DNA from: Glandiceps talaboti | Taxonomy: Eukaryota > Hemichordata > Enteropneusta > Spengelidae | Assembly: GCF_964340395.1 (NCBI RefSeq) | Contig: NC_135549.1 | Location: 7,484,342 to 7,548,341, forward strand | Length of the DNA: 64,000 nucleotides | Direction: 5' to 3' | Program-made: the position numbers and the translations under genes | In this document: piece after piece, positions 18,401-33,400 of the stretch | Layout: the number at the start of each line of letters is the position of its first letter | How positions within the stretch are numbered: position 1 is the first letter of the stretch | Notes under the pieces: model-generated | What the model was told of the DNA's origin: nothing | Seen by the model: only the letters and a program-made list of their open reading frames with translations | Databases searched by the model: none

Positions 18401-21400
18401 AAAAAAAAACATTGTCACTTGGGATACTTTAGTTAAAAAACCTGTAAATTGTTTATTTTGAAGGAGGTTATCTACAAACTACTACATTCACAATGCCATG
18501 AAATGAGTTGATATATTTTCAATGGTCTATTTCATTGGGGGTCAAGTAAAGTTGAATTGTACTATTTAAACACTACATCAAGCATAGAGTATAATCATGT
18601 GAATGTTTACCAGGCGGCTAATAATCTGTGACTGCTTTATAGCCAAAACTTTATGAAGCATGTCCTTACCTTCATGGAGTGGCAGTATGTTTTCAAGAGG
18701 ACCAAATATCGTATGTAGTTCTTGGTCGGTAAGAATGCTTAGTGATTTCATGGAATCATAATAAGTTTTCTTGATTAATTTCAAATCTTCTACTAAATCT
18801 TCTTCTCCCTGATACAACTCAAATATTGCCTGCAAACAAGAATAAAAAAAAGAAAACAAGCCCATTAAAAGATGATTTACCGACATAATACATTATGGTC
18901 ATTGCGTTTACGACTGTCATTCTTCAGTGAGGTCTCTGAACAATGCCCATCTACCCCATCTTAGTTTATTCACAACTTTACTTCCTTCTTAACCGCTATT
19001 AGGTACTTTATTTTGAACTCTTCAAACCCAACTACTGACCACAATACATGATCCGATATTTTGGTATTTGTACATATAGCCCTATTACTAGAACATAAAC
19101 AAAATCATGCCTGTATTATTGACGTCAACTATGTGCTACACTCATTCACAACAAACTTGCTAGATATTTCGGAAACATTCCAGAGTGTGAAGTGAATAAC
19201 AAGGTTTATAATTTCATGTCCCGCTGGGATAAGCTCAGCCTGGAAGTTAATCAGTAGGAATTTACTATGGAACAAAGATGACCTGACTAGTTCAAAATTA
19301 CATAAGGAAGACAGACTCCTTTACTTAAAATAATAAACAAGTGACAATGTTGATTGTAAATAAATACTAATTGCACTGCATGTGTTATATCTGGTAAATA
19401 ACAGAAGAGAACTGTACTTCATTTGTCAGCACAAGGAAAAACAGAGTTAAAAAATGACACCTGCTTCAATACTTTTATCTAATCATATCATATCTAATGT
19501 GGATTTAATGGGTGTATATGCAGCTTGAAAATTCCAAACTTTGGAATATTTCTTCTCAAAATAAACCACTTTCTGAGAATTAGTTAGTGGCATCTATTTT
19601 TGGTTCAAGGTGTGATTCAGAATCATAAGGGGGAAAATTTAAATCTTGAGATTCTGAGAAGAATTCTTTTGATATCCCTGATATGATTGATAGAGTTTGT
19701 GTAAGTTATTATCAGGAGGCCAGTCAGTCACACGACACTGTGATAGTGATCAGAGTTATGTAACTAATAAGTTGCTATGACATCACAGTATATATGATGC
19801 ATGGCATTGAGCCAGGATACTAGCTGACAACATGAAGATGTTTCCATCGTTTCAGTACAAAAATTCCAGGCTATATGCTGTACCTGAACCGTTTTTTTTT
19901 TTCTACCTGAACAGCCTGAGGCACACTAAACACTTTTCACTGTATTCAATACTGACGTTCCTCGTTAATGAGTAATATACGACTGTCAAAGAAGCGAGGA
20001 TCTGCTTATCTCATCACTCTTTTACATTTTAACAAATGATGTCATTACGATTATCTTACATTGTAATTTAACAAATCTAATTTTTAAAGCACAGTACTAG
20101 CGGAAAATCGTGACTTTACATGTACTTCAGTTTGTTAGAAAACAACCTTGATGCTGGCTATGTACAGTAACCTGATCTGTTCTCACCAAACACAATATCT
20201 CACTCTAAAGTAGAACTACAAGTACATACTATGGAAAGGTACTGAAGATTGAATTCTATATCTGTGAGAAGGTATTGCGATCACACGAAGATCAAATTGA
20301 AAGAAACCTTGATTAATTAAATGTTTTTTGGAATAAGTGATCATAATGCTGTTCACTGTAGTAACAAATACATTCTTCAGTTAAGACATCATCAAACTAT
20401 GTCTTGCATGTGGATACTTGTAGAGAGTTATCCCACCTTATATTGTCAATGTTCTTTCACCTGTGACTACAACTTTCATTTTATCTGATTGTATGCAAAA
20501 CTATTTCTCTACTCTAAGTTTAAAAATATTATCAAGCAATCACTGGCAATGCATACCAAGTAGATTGCTGCCCTGTCTCTAGCTACAAAGTTCACAGCGG
20601 TGAACCTGTGGTTATACAAAGGATCATGTCAGTTGCCTCGTGGTTAGGACTGATAATGAAAGAGGTGAGGGCATTGGGATCAAGTGATGCAATTGTTTGG
20701 TGTGTTTAGCATACTGACAACAACTAACTTCTAATGAACTCCTCTTTTTTGTATAAGTCTATAAGAGCCTTTATTCCCCCCAGTGTCACTGCACTGACTT
20801 CATTGTACTAGATTTCCTGTCTAAACATTCGACATTGTTTTCAGGTTTTCCAACATGTAAACACTTGACAAATATACATAACATAGTAACAGTTGATTGC
20901 CACTTTGATTTAAAGTCTACTGTGTAAACCGTTTGAGAAAAAAAACATCAGTATTTTGATTAAAGGGACTTAGTACTGTATTTGACAAAAACACTAGAGA
21001 ACTATAATGAGACTTCTACTGTAGTTGACAAAAACATCTCAACTCAAAATGAGGTGATCAATCAGTCCACAAAAAACACTAGAAACATTGCAAAAACTCA
21101 TTACGAATACGAGTAAGTTTGTTGTTGGTGAAAATGTCATTTTGCAGAATGTATTTGTCACAGGAGTGCCTTGCATGTGTTATTTATAGTGAAACACAAT
21201 TACAACCCTGGTCACGCATTTCAGTAGAAAGACACAAAATAGTCTAAAGTTTCAACTGTTCTATCACGATCTACTACATGAACATGAATGATGAAGTGAA
21301 TCGGTGAACAAACACCTCCGATTCTTGAACTCAATTTCTTATATAAGAATGTCTGTTTATCAATGGCAAAGTCAAAAGTATCCTGTCATTAATGTAAATG

Positions 21401-24400
21401 TCACTTTGCATTTCACACGGTTTATTGGACAATTTCATACAACCATGAAAGGAAGTTAGTGACCGAGGTCTTTCACCTCATAGGAATGCAGACTGGGTAA
21501 CCTATGCTATTGATCAGTCAGTGCACAGGTATGAAAAACACTTGTATCGCTCTATTGTCATCGACTGATGTCAAATCAAAAGTAAACATACATAGGTATT
21601 TATGGCATCCCACAGCTAAGAACAATGCAGGGGAATTTTTCCCTGTGCAAAAAATATCAGATTTTTGACCCCATCAAGATTTTAGTTTCTTGAACTTTCA
21701 TTATGTTGTGTGTTGTGAGTTTAATTAATTGCTTAGAACCAGTGTCCTACAGGTCAGATTTTATGGGACTTTGGCCTATTGTTTGTTTTCTATGATCACC
21801 AGGAAGAGATTAGAATAGGATGCAGAGGTAACTGACCACTGGATCCCCTACCTGTATTAGAATATCTAAAGTTAATACAGTCTGACTTGTATTGTGTGAA
21901 TTCACCATAACTGCCAATCAGTTCAAATTAATTTGCTGACGGATGGCTTGGTAAACGTCTTGCATGTGAACCATAACAATGCTGTATAGCAATGTGAGAT
22001 TTACACCCCGTGAAAGTATGGCATTGATTTCATCGACACCTGTAAGTGAACGATTTCATTTCCGATACAAAGTGTTTTCGACGGTTTTTGGTTGTCTTTT
22101 GTAGGTACTGAATTCTTTGCCATATTTGAATTGTTTTTTAAACAGTTCAGATTCACTGAGACTGCTATTGTTTATGGAGTAAATCTATACTGAGACCGTT
22201 TGCACTGACAGATGATATACCACCACACTGACCATTATTAGACCACAAAGATTGTAATCATTCAAACGTAACAAATGATTCAGAAAAAAACAACAACCAA
22301 AGTTATAAGCTAACAACAAGCGAAAAAATGAAGTGATAAGTACACATACCATACTTCACATCAAATCAAAACAAACAACAGATGAAATAGAGATGAAAAT
22401 GTACAAAAAGGCAAAAAGAAAACAAGAAAATATGTAATAACAAATAGATCATGTGTAAATAACAATTTTAACATCTGGCATATTATTAACAAAAGATGGG
22501 ATCAAATGACAGAAAACATGTTTTAAAAAATAATATTAAAAAATCAAAAGAAAAAAGAATATGTATCCTTTTGACAACAAAAACGCAATTCAACCACAAA
22601 CAGAAAATGAAAATACAAAAAAAAGGTGAAATCAAAATATGGAAATTGAGAGGACGCTTACCTCTTGCCGTTTACATTGCACTGAAGATAAACCTTCATT
22701 GATATTACTTTGCACAGTTTCACACCACAGCTTGCTATTCCTCCTCTTGGTTGGTGTGGCTTGTGGCTTGGTGTATGGTTTGATAGTAAAGTTAGGTGAG
22801 GAGTTGATGTTACGGAAACTCATAGACCGCTGTGAAAAATCAGACAAAGTCATCCAAAACATTATTACCTATCCGTAGTTGACAGATGCGATGTCAATGT
22901 GAGTTCTGACAAAGTGTTCAGTTTGTAAGCGCTTTTATAAATGCTTGTTTTTCTGTACTTCAGGTCTCGGAATGTGAAATTAACATCCCATACTTGGGGT
23001 AAGTAAACTGAAGTTAAATAAAAGCTGACATGCCTATTGAAATGAACAAGCAATGTGCGTACGTAGGACTGCTTGCCAGGTCTCTGAGTCAAATGGTGTG
23101 ACCAATCACATCCACTGGTTGTTCTTATGAATAGTTTTCCTGTTTTTTTGGACTCTGGTGTTCGGATCACCTCTGACTTTGAGAATCCTCTCAAAAATGA
23201 CAGGAATGTGTGATAGTACAGCAATGGCCAAATTTTGTATAGACATTGAGTCAGCTGGACTAGAAGTCGCAGAATGCTGCTAGCTGATACTCTGGGTCAA
23301 TATTTGACAAAGCCGCTGTTTTTCACAAATTCTTTGGCCAAGTCTTTCACTGGCTAAAACATACAGAGGCAGAAACTACAAATGGTAGGCAAGTAACAAA
23401 AACATCAGCTGCCAGAGAAACGAGACTGGCATGCTGATCTATTCATTCATTTCAAAAAGCCCATTTTTAGGGACTCAATGTTGTTTTGCTCACTTTCAAG
23501 TGGAAAGGAACAACATTGTCCCTGGATGTACTGTACTCTAAGATTATTCTTTGTTCTAATATCAACATTTCTTTTACTCCTAGGATGGACTTTACAAAAC
23601 AATGTGGGTTGCTTGCAGATTAGGTATTAACTCACACAAAAACTTCAAAACTCTCAAATTTGCAAAGAACATTTTAAAACAAACATCCAAATATCAAAAG
23701 AAAAAAAAAACTTGCAATTTTTGTATGTAGAACACACACTCCAGGTTGTCATCCCTAGATTACAAGACATTCTTTATAGTATTATATAGAGCTTTTAAAC
23801 TTCTCCAATGTCACTTTATCCACTTGTTATCAAGATCTTTGTAATCTCACTGTAACTGCCACAGTCTAACCAGTGAGAAACCAGTGCAGTGTACTAACTG
23901 TTTTAATCACATCATTTACCCTGATTTATTTTGTCATTTTCCTCACAAATTGAACTTTTTCCAGATTGCAGATTGTTACAGACCTGTTGATTTGTGGCCT
24001 CACAGTTATCAAAAACTTACTGAACTTTACCATCCACTAAAATAAATTCCTTTCAAAACTGTCCTTAATGTGTTCTGTGTTCTTTGCATTCTGAGTATCT
24101 GACTATTCTTTGCACTAAAGTAGATGCACGTTCCTGCAAATAGGCCATCACAATAACACCATACCACAATCAATTCACTGTCAAATACCTCTACGCTCCA
24201 TAACCCGTTGCTTCCTGCTGTATACTCTGTTTTCTACAGAGTGATTGACACACAATTTAGCAGGCATGTAAACTGTTAATGTGCCACCTACCCACTCTTT
24301 ACCAATCATTTACCACAAGTCAGTATAACAGAAAATCAAGCCTTACCTGCAGAACTTGTCCAACTTTCTTGACATGATTGACAGGCGAGATAATATTCGC

Positions 24401-27400
24401 TAGAGACACTACTCTTGTCATTGGACGTCCACGTTTGGATCTGGGTTCCTGAAAACAGAAAGAGAGAAAGAAAAGTTTTAAAATCAACAAAGTGAAATTT
24501 AAGCCAAGTTGTCAGTTCTAAGTACTGACTTCAAAATAAACAATAACCTTTCTAAATGAAAGTATAATTCAAGGTGAACACCTTAGCCAAGGTTTTTTTT
24601 TCAACTAATGTTGCATAATGCCATCCTGTTTTCACAGTGATTGTATAAAATCTCAATGAAAAACTATGGTGTTTACAGGTAAAAATTTTCTAGCACATTT
24701 AAAAAAAAAAAATCAGACAATATCTGGCAATGAACATGCCCATGGAAACAGAGCTGACTACATAATCTTCCTCACGAGACATTCCTACAGTAAGATTTCC
24801 AAAAGCTAACAGATAAAGATAATCTGATGTAACAGTATGTATGTTTAGCTATATGACGTTAGTAGATTACAGGCGTGTGTCCGTCAACAGCAAGTTGCGG
24901 AAATAGATATTTCATCAGTGACTCTAGCATCTTATCAGGTGTAAACACTGCCTGTGCACAACATCTTGTACAGTGAAAAATCATAAAATAAACTGACAAG
25001 GTAATTTTTAGATAAATAAACATCAGAAATTATTGTGTTGGCTAATTTAAGAATGCTAAAAATAAGTTAATGATTCTGTGATTATAACATACTGACACAA
25101 AGTTACACCGCTTGTGTATCAGAGTTCATACCTTGATACTGTATCAGTTATAAATATAGCTTAGCTCACTACCGTACCTGCACAAAATATTCACTGAAAA
25201 AATATTTTAGAGAAAATATTACCTCCAGTTTAGTGAGAAAATCAAAGGAACCATATCTTGTAAGTGGTAACATAGTTGATCCGTGGAATACCATGGTTGT
25301 ATAAAATTGTAGAAATGTGTTTTCAGTGTAGAAGCCGATACGCGGCTAAGGCTTGGGTTTTGGCACTTCACCCACAGAACTCAGCACAAACAACTGTACA
25401 GCACAAAAGTCACCTCTATACTGAGAATGAAGTGGGACGGAAAGCTAGTACAGTGTTGTAGAGCAACAACCTTTAAGATATGTTAGCTCCACCCACATTC
25501 ATTGGAACTGCACAAGGGAAGTAAGCATTGGAGCTGACCAATCACAGCCAAGCTGTGTGAGGTCAATCACTGCTACTGAATAAATATGCATAAAATGTGT
25601 ATTTTGTGTCACGTCAGGTCAACAGACACTGGCATGAATTGTGATGATACTTTGTTTTGATCACGACAACACGGCACAGTCATGTCACAACTAGCTTTTA
25701 TTTTGATGTCAATTTCTTTCCAAATCTCTCATTCTTTTCATTAGACAATTTCTGAAAGCTATCGCATGTCCACCGAACTATGAAAACTTCTTGCATGCTT
25801 CACCAAGTCGGTGAAACCCAAGGACAGATTTACAACTTCTTGACAGAAAGTCTTAGTACTCCTCAAGATAGCCGAGTTAATTTGAAGCCAGGTGGCTTGA
25901 CATGCTTGTCATATTTCACTGAACTTGATACAGGGCAACAACTCTTAACGAAACAAGGTCAGTGTCTTATAAAGGAATCTGAAAACTGCATATATGACTG
26001 TTATTCTGGTCAGTGTGTGGGTTTTTTGTCATTCCGTGGTTGGTTTCACTGTCTGATCAAATTTCCGGAAGGTTTGTTTTAGTGTTTTATTTTTAGCATC
26101 CATCTTTATTGCGGGACAAACTTATTTTCATCCCGGATCCGGAATTATACATAAAACAATACACACCTTAACATTGTTAGCAAACTAATATAACTTATAA
26201 GAATAATCCGTGTCAAATTATCAATTTGAAAAAAATATCATTTTCCTCCAGAACTCCTCAATACATTATGTAAAGTAGATACTGTAATAGCCATTAAATA
26301 GTCCAGATCAGACTGCAATCAGATACACATGTGTCTGTTTTCATTCACTATCAAATAGTATACCCAGCATTGACAGAAAGTCAATTATGTAAAGCTATCA
26401 AAGGAACCTATTTTACTGTAAATTTGCCGTTTAAATTTAGAAAAAGAAAGATATATACGAAGGAGACGGTCTAGAACTAGAAATTTTACTGAATTGACCA
26501 AATATTAGGAAGATCAAATGAGCGTGGATTTGTTTCCCTGATACTGTGATAATACTGCTACTCTGACCAAAAAAAGAAAAGAAATAAAACTCAGTTTAGT
26601 CAGTAATTACATAGCCATGATTGGCGTAATATCAATTGACCCATATCACAGTAGCAGTTAGTTAGATTTATGGCTGGCCACCCAGTTATTACTAACTTTT
26701 TGAATTCTATGCTGTAAGTGAGAGTTCTGCATAAATTCTAGTAAACAGGTTGTGATTCTAATACATGTATTACATGAAAACTAAGAAATGAAGAACCTGC
26801 TCCCTCATTTTGGAAATAGATATTTGAAATAGATTTGAATGATACCTACTTTATTTCAAGTTGCTATTTACATTTATTCACTAACATTTTCTTTCAAGAA
26901 ATTTGGAAAAAAGGCAAACTTAAATTTAAATTCATTTGTTAAACTATGATAACATCTGTTGTGCTGTTTCGTCTACTTTGCACTCAACTCTATTAAAATC
27001 ATAATGTTGTCATTTTTATAATGTTGTCATTTTTTTCTGGTCAGGATATATTGTCTAAACTCGTGCGACAATGCATTGTTTTTGTAATTTCTCAATAAAC
27101 CTGTGGCTCAATGATCAATCTACTATTTATGGCAGTTACTGTTCTTTTTATTCAGTACTTTAGAGCAAAGTGTGTATGTGGTGCAGATATCATTTGCTTG
27201 TTCATGATTGCCTCTGTAAAGTAGCAATTAACATAGGGAGGGTTATTTTTGTGTTTTTCCCCCAGATCTGCAGACAGCATGGGATGGACAAACACACTCA
27301 AAAAAGATTGATATTTAAGTGATGTGGTGTGCTGATCAGAAACAATTTTTTTTTTTAAATAAAAGATTTCCTGGGAAAACCAATAAAAACTCCATCAACT

Positions 27401-30400
27401 TTGAAAAAAATTGAGGCATTTGAGGACCAAATTGGGGACTAATAACTTCAATAGCAGTTATATTGACTGCATTTTTGTCAAAATAGACTGTACAGTTTGT
27501 AATCTGTAAAACTGGACTAGTGTTACCCTGCATGATTGTTATCTCCAGGCCATCTCAGCCTTCAGATATTAAACTCTCTTGTTGACATTTAAATTCTAGC
27601 TTTCTTATTAAGTTGTTGGCCAGTGGTGAACAGTCACACTGCTCTAAATGTTTAAAACTACTACTTTGATATGGAGACAGTGTTTAAAATATCAAAGAGA
27701 AAAAGGGCAATGTTTTCTTGTTTGTATCAGGTGTTGAATTAAAATATGGGATGCATATGATAGATATGTGACTGTTTGAACCAGACATTCCCAATAGGCA
27801 ACTATAATAGATTAGTTTCCGGCTCAAAATCCATCCAATTAAGACAAGTGGGTGATAGTATCTTGTTTATTACAAAGCAATGCAGATTTCAATACTTTCC
27901 GTGGTTGTATCGCTGCACTATAACTGGTATAAGATTAATGTAACACGGATCTTCTGAGATCATATGGCCATAACCTTGACCATGAGTGAAAGGAGAGGGA
28001 TTGATAAAACTTTTGACATAATCTAAACGTGCCAGGACCCGGTAGAAAGTCTAAATAAGTGAATGACAGGTGATGGATTGTTTATATGTGTCTTACCCCC
28101 ACACCGGTTTGAGTGTCAAATCACAGGTATCAGTGGAATGTAATCTTTACAGCCATAGTTTAGAACTTATAGATCAAGGTTGTATAGAGAACACATATGG
28201 TTACAAACCTTGCATTCTACCACTGCCTCAAGATCAAGGTATCCAAAAATATCTCATGCCTTAGCCTTAGGTTTGGTTAATGCTTCATATGGAACTAGTT
28301 ATAACAAACATCTACTGTACATCAATATCGCATGCATAACTTCATATTTCCCATCTCTAGCTATCATTTACCACTCACTCCGACATCACTGGTAAAACTT
28401 TGACATCAAATTTTACTTTACTCAGACACCAATTACCATGTACAGCCAAACACCTGCTTTCATAAGACATAGAAGTCTGAAACCTACTTTACAGTTGACT
28501 ATCTAACTTTGGCTCAGCTTTCATTAGGTAAGCTTTATCATGGGATCTAATTTCTGGTAGTGCAGTATGTCAAACTGCCTATGCTATTATCGCTATGTTG
28601 AAGGAGTTGTTTCAATCAATACGGCATCCTATATGATCCTGTAGCAATTCAATCCACATAGACTAGACACTCTTTACAAGACAGAATACAGACATGATAG
28701 AAACCGGCTTTTCTCTGGAAAGGAGGTCAAAATAGTGCTGCTGGTTGATTTCTTGACTAACAGCTCTAAGTGAAATCAACACATATCTCTTGGGTAATAT
28801 ACAAGTCTTCTTCGGTAATATACAAGTCTATGAAATGCACGGTCTTCTCAGGTTGGTTACTTATCTGTTCATTCAATTATCATCAACAGACTATCATCAA
28901 TACAAAATCACAAAAACTGTCTGAAAACATGGTAATGCTGGAACGATTACCATGGATCAGCTGTAAATGTTGTTTTGCAGTGATATTTAGAGCTGAAATC
29001 AAGTTGATGTACAGACATGGTCAAGGTGGAATCACTAACATTTTGCAGTGATATCTAGAGCTGACATCAGGTTGATGGATATCAACACTAAAAATCAAAG
29101 TGACAGAATCAAAAGCGAGTCTTCGGGACATAAAATGTTAAAATTTTGAAATGAAATAATAAATAATAAATTTAGTTTTATTGTTATGACTGAGACCAAG
29201 AAACTCAACTCAATTTAAGACTAAGAAGAGAATGAATGACTTAGTTTCACTTCTCTGAAGTGTTACAGAATAAAACATGCAACCAAATCTGTACAAGACA
29301 CTTTCTGTCAGCTGTTCATACCGTGACAGCTAGTGTATGACAGAAATTTAAAAAAAAAAAAAGGACCAAAGTAGTTGTTTGCCTAACACCAAAGTGGTGG
29401 GTTGCTCATGCAGTTTTGTTTTAACTTGGTATTTTGCACCCCATAAATGCTAGTATTTCAAAGTGGTGGTTTGCCCATGCAGTTTTGTTTTAACTTGGTA
29501 TTTTGCACCCCATAAATGTTAGTATTTCAAAGTAAAACGATACACATTTAGGCGGCTTTTGATTTAATACTTTTGTTTGTTCAGTCACACATTTAATATA
29601 TTTCCTACATTTGTATATAAAACTTTGATATGAAATTATTTTATTGGTTCATATAGTAAGTTCAATATATTTTTATTTTATATATGGGGATAACACCGGA
29701 AGGAAATTTGTCTTTCAGGTGCGCGCACGGAAGGATGTGTCATTTAACAAGTAAAGGACTCTGTTTACAGCTGACAGAATTTGTAAAAATTTATTTTTCC
29801 CCTCGTATCAGATACTGAGTGCATATAAACTGACAATTGGGCCATGCTGATCTGTAAATGGACAGTTAGACCATTATTGCCTCATCAGTACTTCCACTTT
29901 CAACTACTTTCCCTTGTTACTTAGCAATTGCATACACATTAAGATAGAGTTGCCAAGATACTGTGACCTTCTCACGATCCAGTAATAATTCTCTCTCTGC
30001 CACACTGTCACTTCATGCTGCTTTGTCTTTCAAAATGAAATCCTAGACATTGTAGTATTTGATATGTCACGAAGAGCTATAAAGAATATTATGGCATGTC
30101 ATATCCGGCATTTTATGAAATTATGCTATTAATATACAGATATTATTATGATAGTTATATGTACATTGATATCAGTAGATAGCAGTGTCCTTTAATTTAT
30201 TGAGAAATAAAATATGTGAAGATGATGTTATCATATGCCTTGTATATCGAACATTGCAAGCCATATTGTTCTCAATGGAAAAAAGTTTTGACGATACAGG
30301 CCAAATATGTTGGTATGGATGGAACTCAAATTAGAACTATTTTCTGTATTGACTGAAATAATCAACATCATGGAACTATTTTTGTGCAGACTTTGATTTG

Positions 30401-33400
30401 AACACATAGCATTGTTCATATGAAAATCAAACTTTATTTCTGAACAAATATGCTGGTAGACAGAAACACATGGAAAATTCTGTTGTAAACCAACTGGAGT
30501 ATATATAATTGCTGTATTAGCATAAATACATTGCAAAAGTGATACTTTACCTATCAGTGTGTAACATAGCATTACCAAAAGTGAGATGTGTGGAGGAAAA
30601 CCACTGGAGCTCCATAAACAAACAAACAAACAATCAATAATTTACATAAACAACATTTTTAACATGTACAATTCATTTAAATATCATTCAAAGTCATTCT
30701 CCCCACTTATACCGATTCAGTTTAATGATATTATGTTTGGAGTAGTCATTGTTTCAGGTCAGTGTAACCCATGTCATGTACTTTGGATCATGACCTAATC
30801 CAGGGACTAAGACTTCACTTGTACCATGACATAGAATAAATAAAACTTAGTAAATGTACTACCATAGACAGATCCATGGTAGAATTTCAATAATCCATAC
30901 TTAATCCTCTCTCTACCACTGTCCAGGGGGTATTTGTTTGTGCACAAATACTAGTACAAGTAAAGTTGAGCAAAAAAACAGGATTACAGAATTTTCAATA
31001 TTTGAATCTGTACATACCAGGTATCAACATCCATGAACTACGAATACAATTCTAATATCGTAACTGTTATTTAAAGAGTTCAATGAAAAACATGCCCATT
31101 TATGAAAATAATACTATTTAATTCAGCTCCATATTTTCAATAAGATGACAATGCATATATAATGAACAAGTTCCCATTTGGAAATTACATAGTTCAATTT
31201 TTTTGCTTGCCTTTTACTTGCATATTGAAGGCAACTTTGAACTATGATTTATGAATACGAAATCACTGTTATTCACTTGTACTGCACCTGTACACTATAA
31301 TATTGTGAAAACAATCTATCTGGGAGTAGTATGATTCATTTTGTTTTATGTTTACTGTGATCCAAAACCCATGTAAACACTTGAATGACATAAAAAACAC
31401 ATATCCAGCTTCATTCTACGTCTCTACTGTAAACATGCAAGTTGTGCTGGTATGGTGAAATTTATGTCTGACAGAGGGACCCGAATGAACTCGTTGCCCA
31501 GCCCACCCCTGCTGCAATGCCTCCCCTGTTTTTACAGTCATTCTTTCAATCTCAAGCTATTGTCTCCTGCCATTTTCCTGCTATCAAATATCTAGTCCAT
31601 TGTTATACATCAGCTTGGGATCTGTAGGGCTTATAGGAAATGACAATACAAGGCACAGACAGTGTCTCATATCAAATTCCAGACTATGTCAATACTTATT
31701 TCTAGTTCTCACCAATTTCATGTTTTAAGACCAACATCTTTATCTTTGCTTTAGGGACTAAGTTATTTGACAAGTACATGTTTTTAACATGTCATTTTAT
31801 TATATTTATTATTTAAACAATTTTTTGACAAATTAAAAAGTATCATGCCATTGATTATGCATAGAAGCCATTCTCCATTAGGTATTCCTAATGAATCTCA
31901 TAAACATCACATTAAATGTTTTAGGAATTATCTTAATGGAGGTCGTGGCCATAAACACTTGTTGAATGGCCTGAGTGCCGACTGTGAGATAAAGGAATGG
32001 TGAATTATGTATGGTATCACAGACAGTGGTGTAGAGTTTTTGGAGTGTTAAAGCATGACAAGGTCTAAACCACATACAATACCAGGGGGTCAAAGACTGC
32101 TATAATGATATGATAGTTTCACATCACTGCTTGTACATACTCCGGTCAAAGACTGTAAACATGATAGTTTAGTTCCTGTGGAAATACTTCACTTCCCAAA
32201 CCATCAAATCAACCACCATCTACTGTCTAACCACTTTTGGTTTCCTTCCTAAAACTTCCATTCTTTCTTGTGTGTCCAAAAGAATTCAACATATGAATTT
32301 GTATAAATAGTTATACATCATTGCTATTATACAAAGCATTGTTGCAATTGAGCCAATGTATTTAACATGCCATGTGGTTTACATAGCGATGTATACTAAG
32401 TAGTGTTTATATCTAAGACAATTACATTTGTCGGGGTGGAGTTCATAAAGTTGTGACCGATCCTGACATCCAGTGTAGTGTGACCGTTGTTGACATATGC
32501 CATACTGACCTTATGGCATCTTTACAGCTACTGGTGTTTGATTTATAGTCATGGAAGTCGGAAACCAAACTGGATAAAGTCAGCCGTTCACACTGTACGC
32601 TATGTCAATCCTGTATTCAGTATGAGTGGTTGACTATTTGTACTATGTCTGAGCCTACTTGAGAGTCCTCTAAAATTGACATTTCCCACTGAAGTCCTTC
32701 CAATGTAGTGAAAAGAACTTGCAATCTTTATAGCTTCCTCACTTCCAAGGTTGTGTGAAATACTTGAAGACAGATAAAGAGTTGAGAATTTGGTTGACAA
32801 GTCGGATTAGCTTTATCAACACTTTCACTTGCCCTTTTTGGTTGAGTATAGAATATTTGTATTGTATAAAATTATGTACACAACTGAATTATTGTATGCC
32901 ACCATGGTAAATACTTAGCCAATTGAAACTCTTTTCTTTCTTTTTTTGATATGACTCTATGAGGATTGTACACAACTAAATTAACTACTTTTTGTATTTG
33001 CTATACATGGAAAGTTTTACATGTATTTGATAGAAAAAATTGACTCTGAAGACAGTGAAGTACCAGCCAAGGGGTTGTTTATTTGGCAACTTGTGAAGTA
33101 CCAGCTGAGGTGGTTTTGTGTATTTGGCAACTTGTGAAGTACCAGCTGAGGTGGTTTTGTGTATTTGGCAACTTGTGAAGTACCAGCTGAGGTGGTTTTG
33201 TGTATTTGGCAACTTGTGAAGTACCAGCTGAGGTGGTTTTGTGTATTTGGCAACTTGTGAAGTACCAGCTGAGGTGGTTTTGTTTATTTGGCAACTTGTG
33301 AAGTACCAGCTGAGGTGGTTTTGTGTATTTGGCAACTTGTGAAGTACCAGCTGAGGTGGTTTTGTGTATTTGGCAACTTGTGAAGTACCAGCTGAGGTGG

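Noticed and set aside
20630-20700. Second tRNA- or SINE-like stretch (TGGTTAGGACTG...)
   Set aside because: Only a weak A-box resemblance, with no B box or body matching the SINE family.
25780-26082. 100-codon + strand frame upstream of the internal NET1 promoter
   Set aside because: Cys-containing but without any recognised domain or splice support; it could be a divergent transcript, but sequence gives no proof.
30231-30629. 132-codon - strand frame in the 12-kb NET1 intron
   Set aside because: No conserved motif and composition like the surrounding intron.
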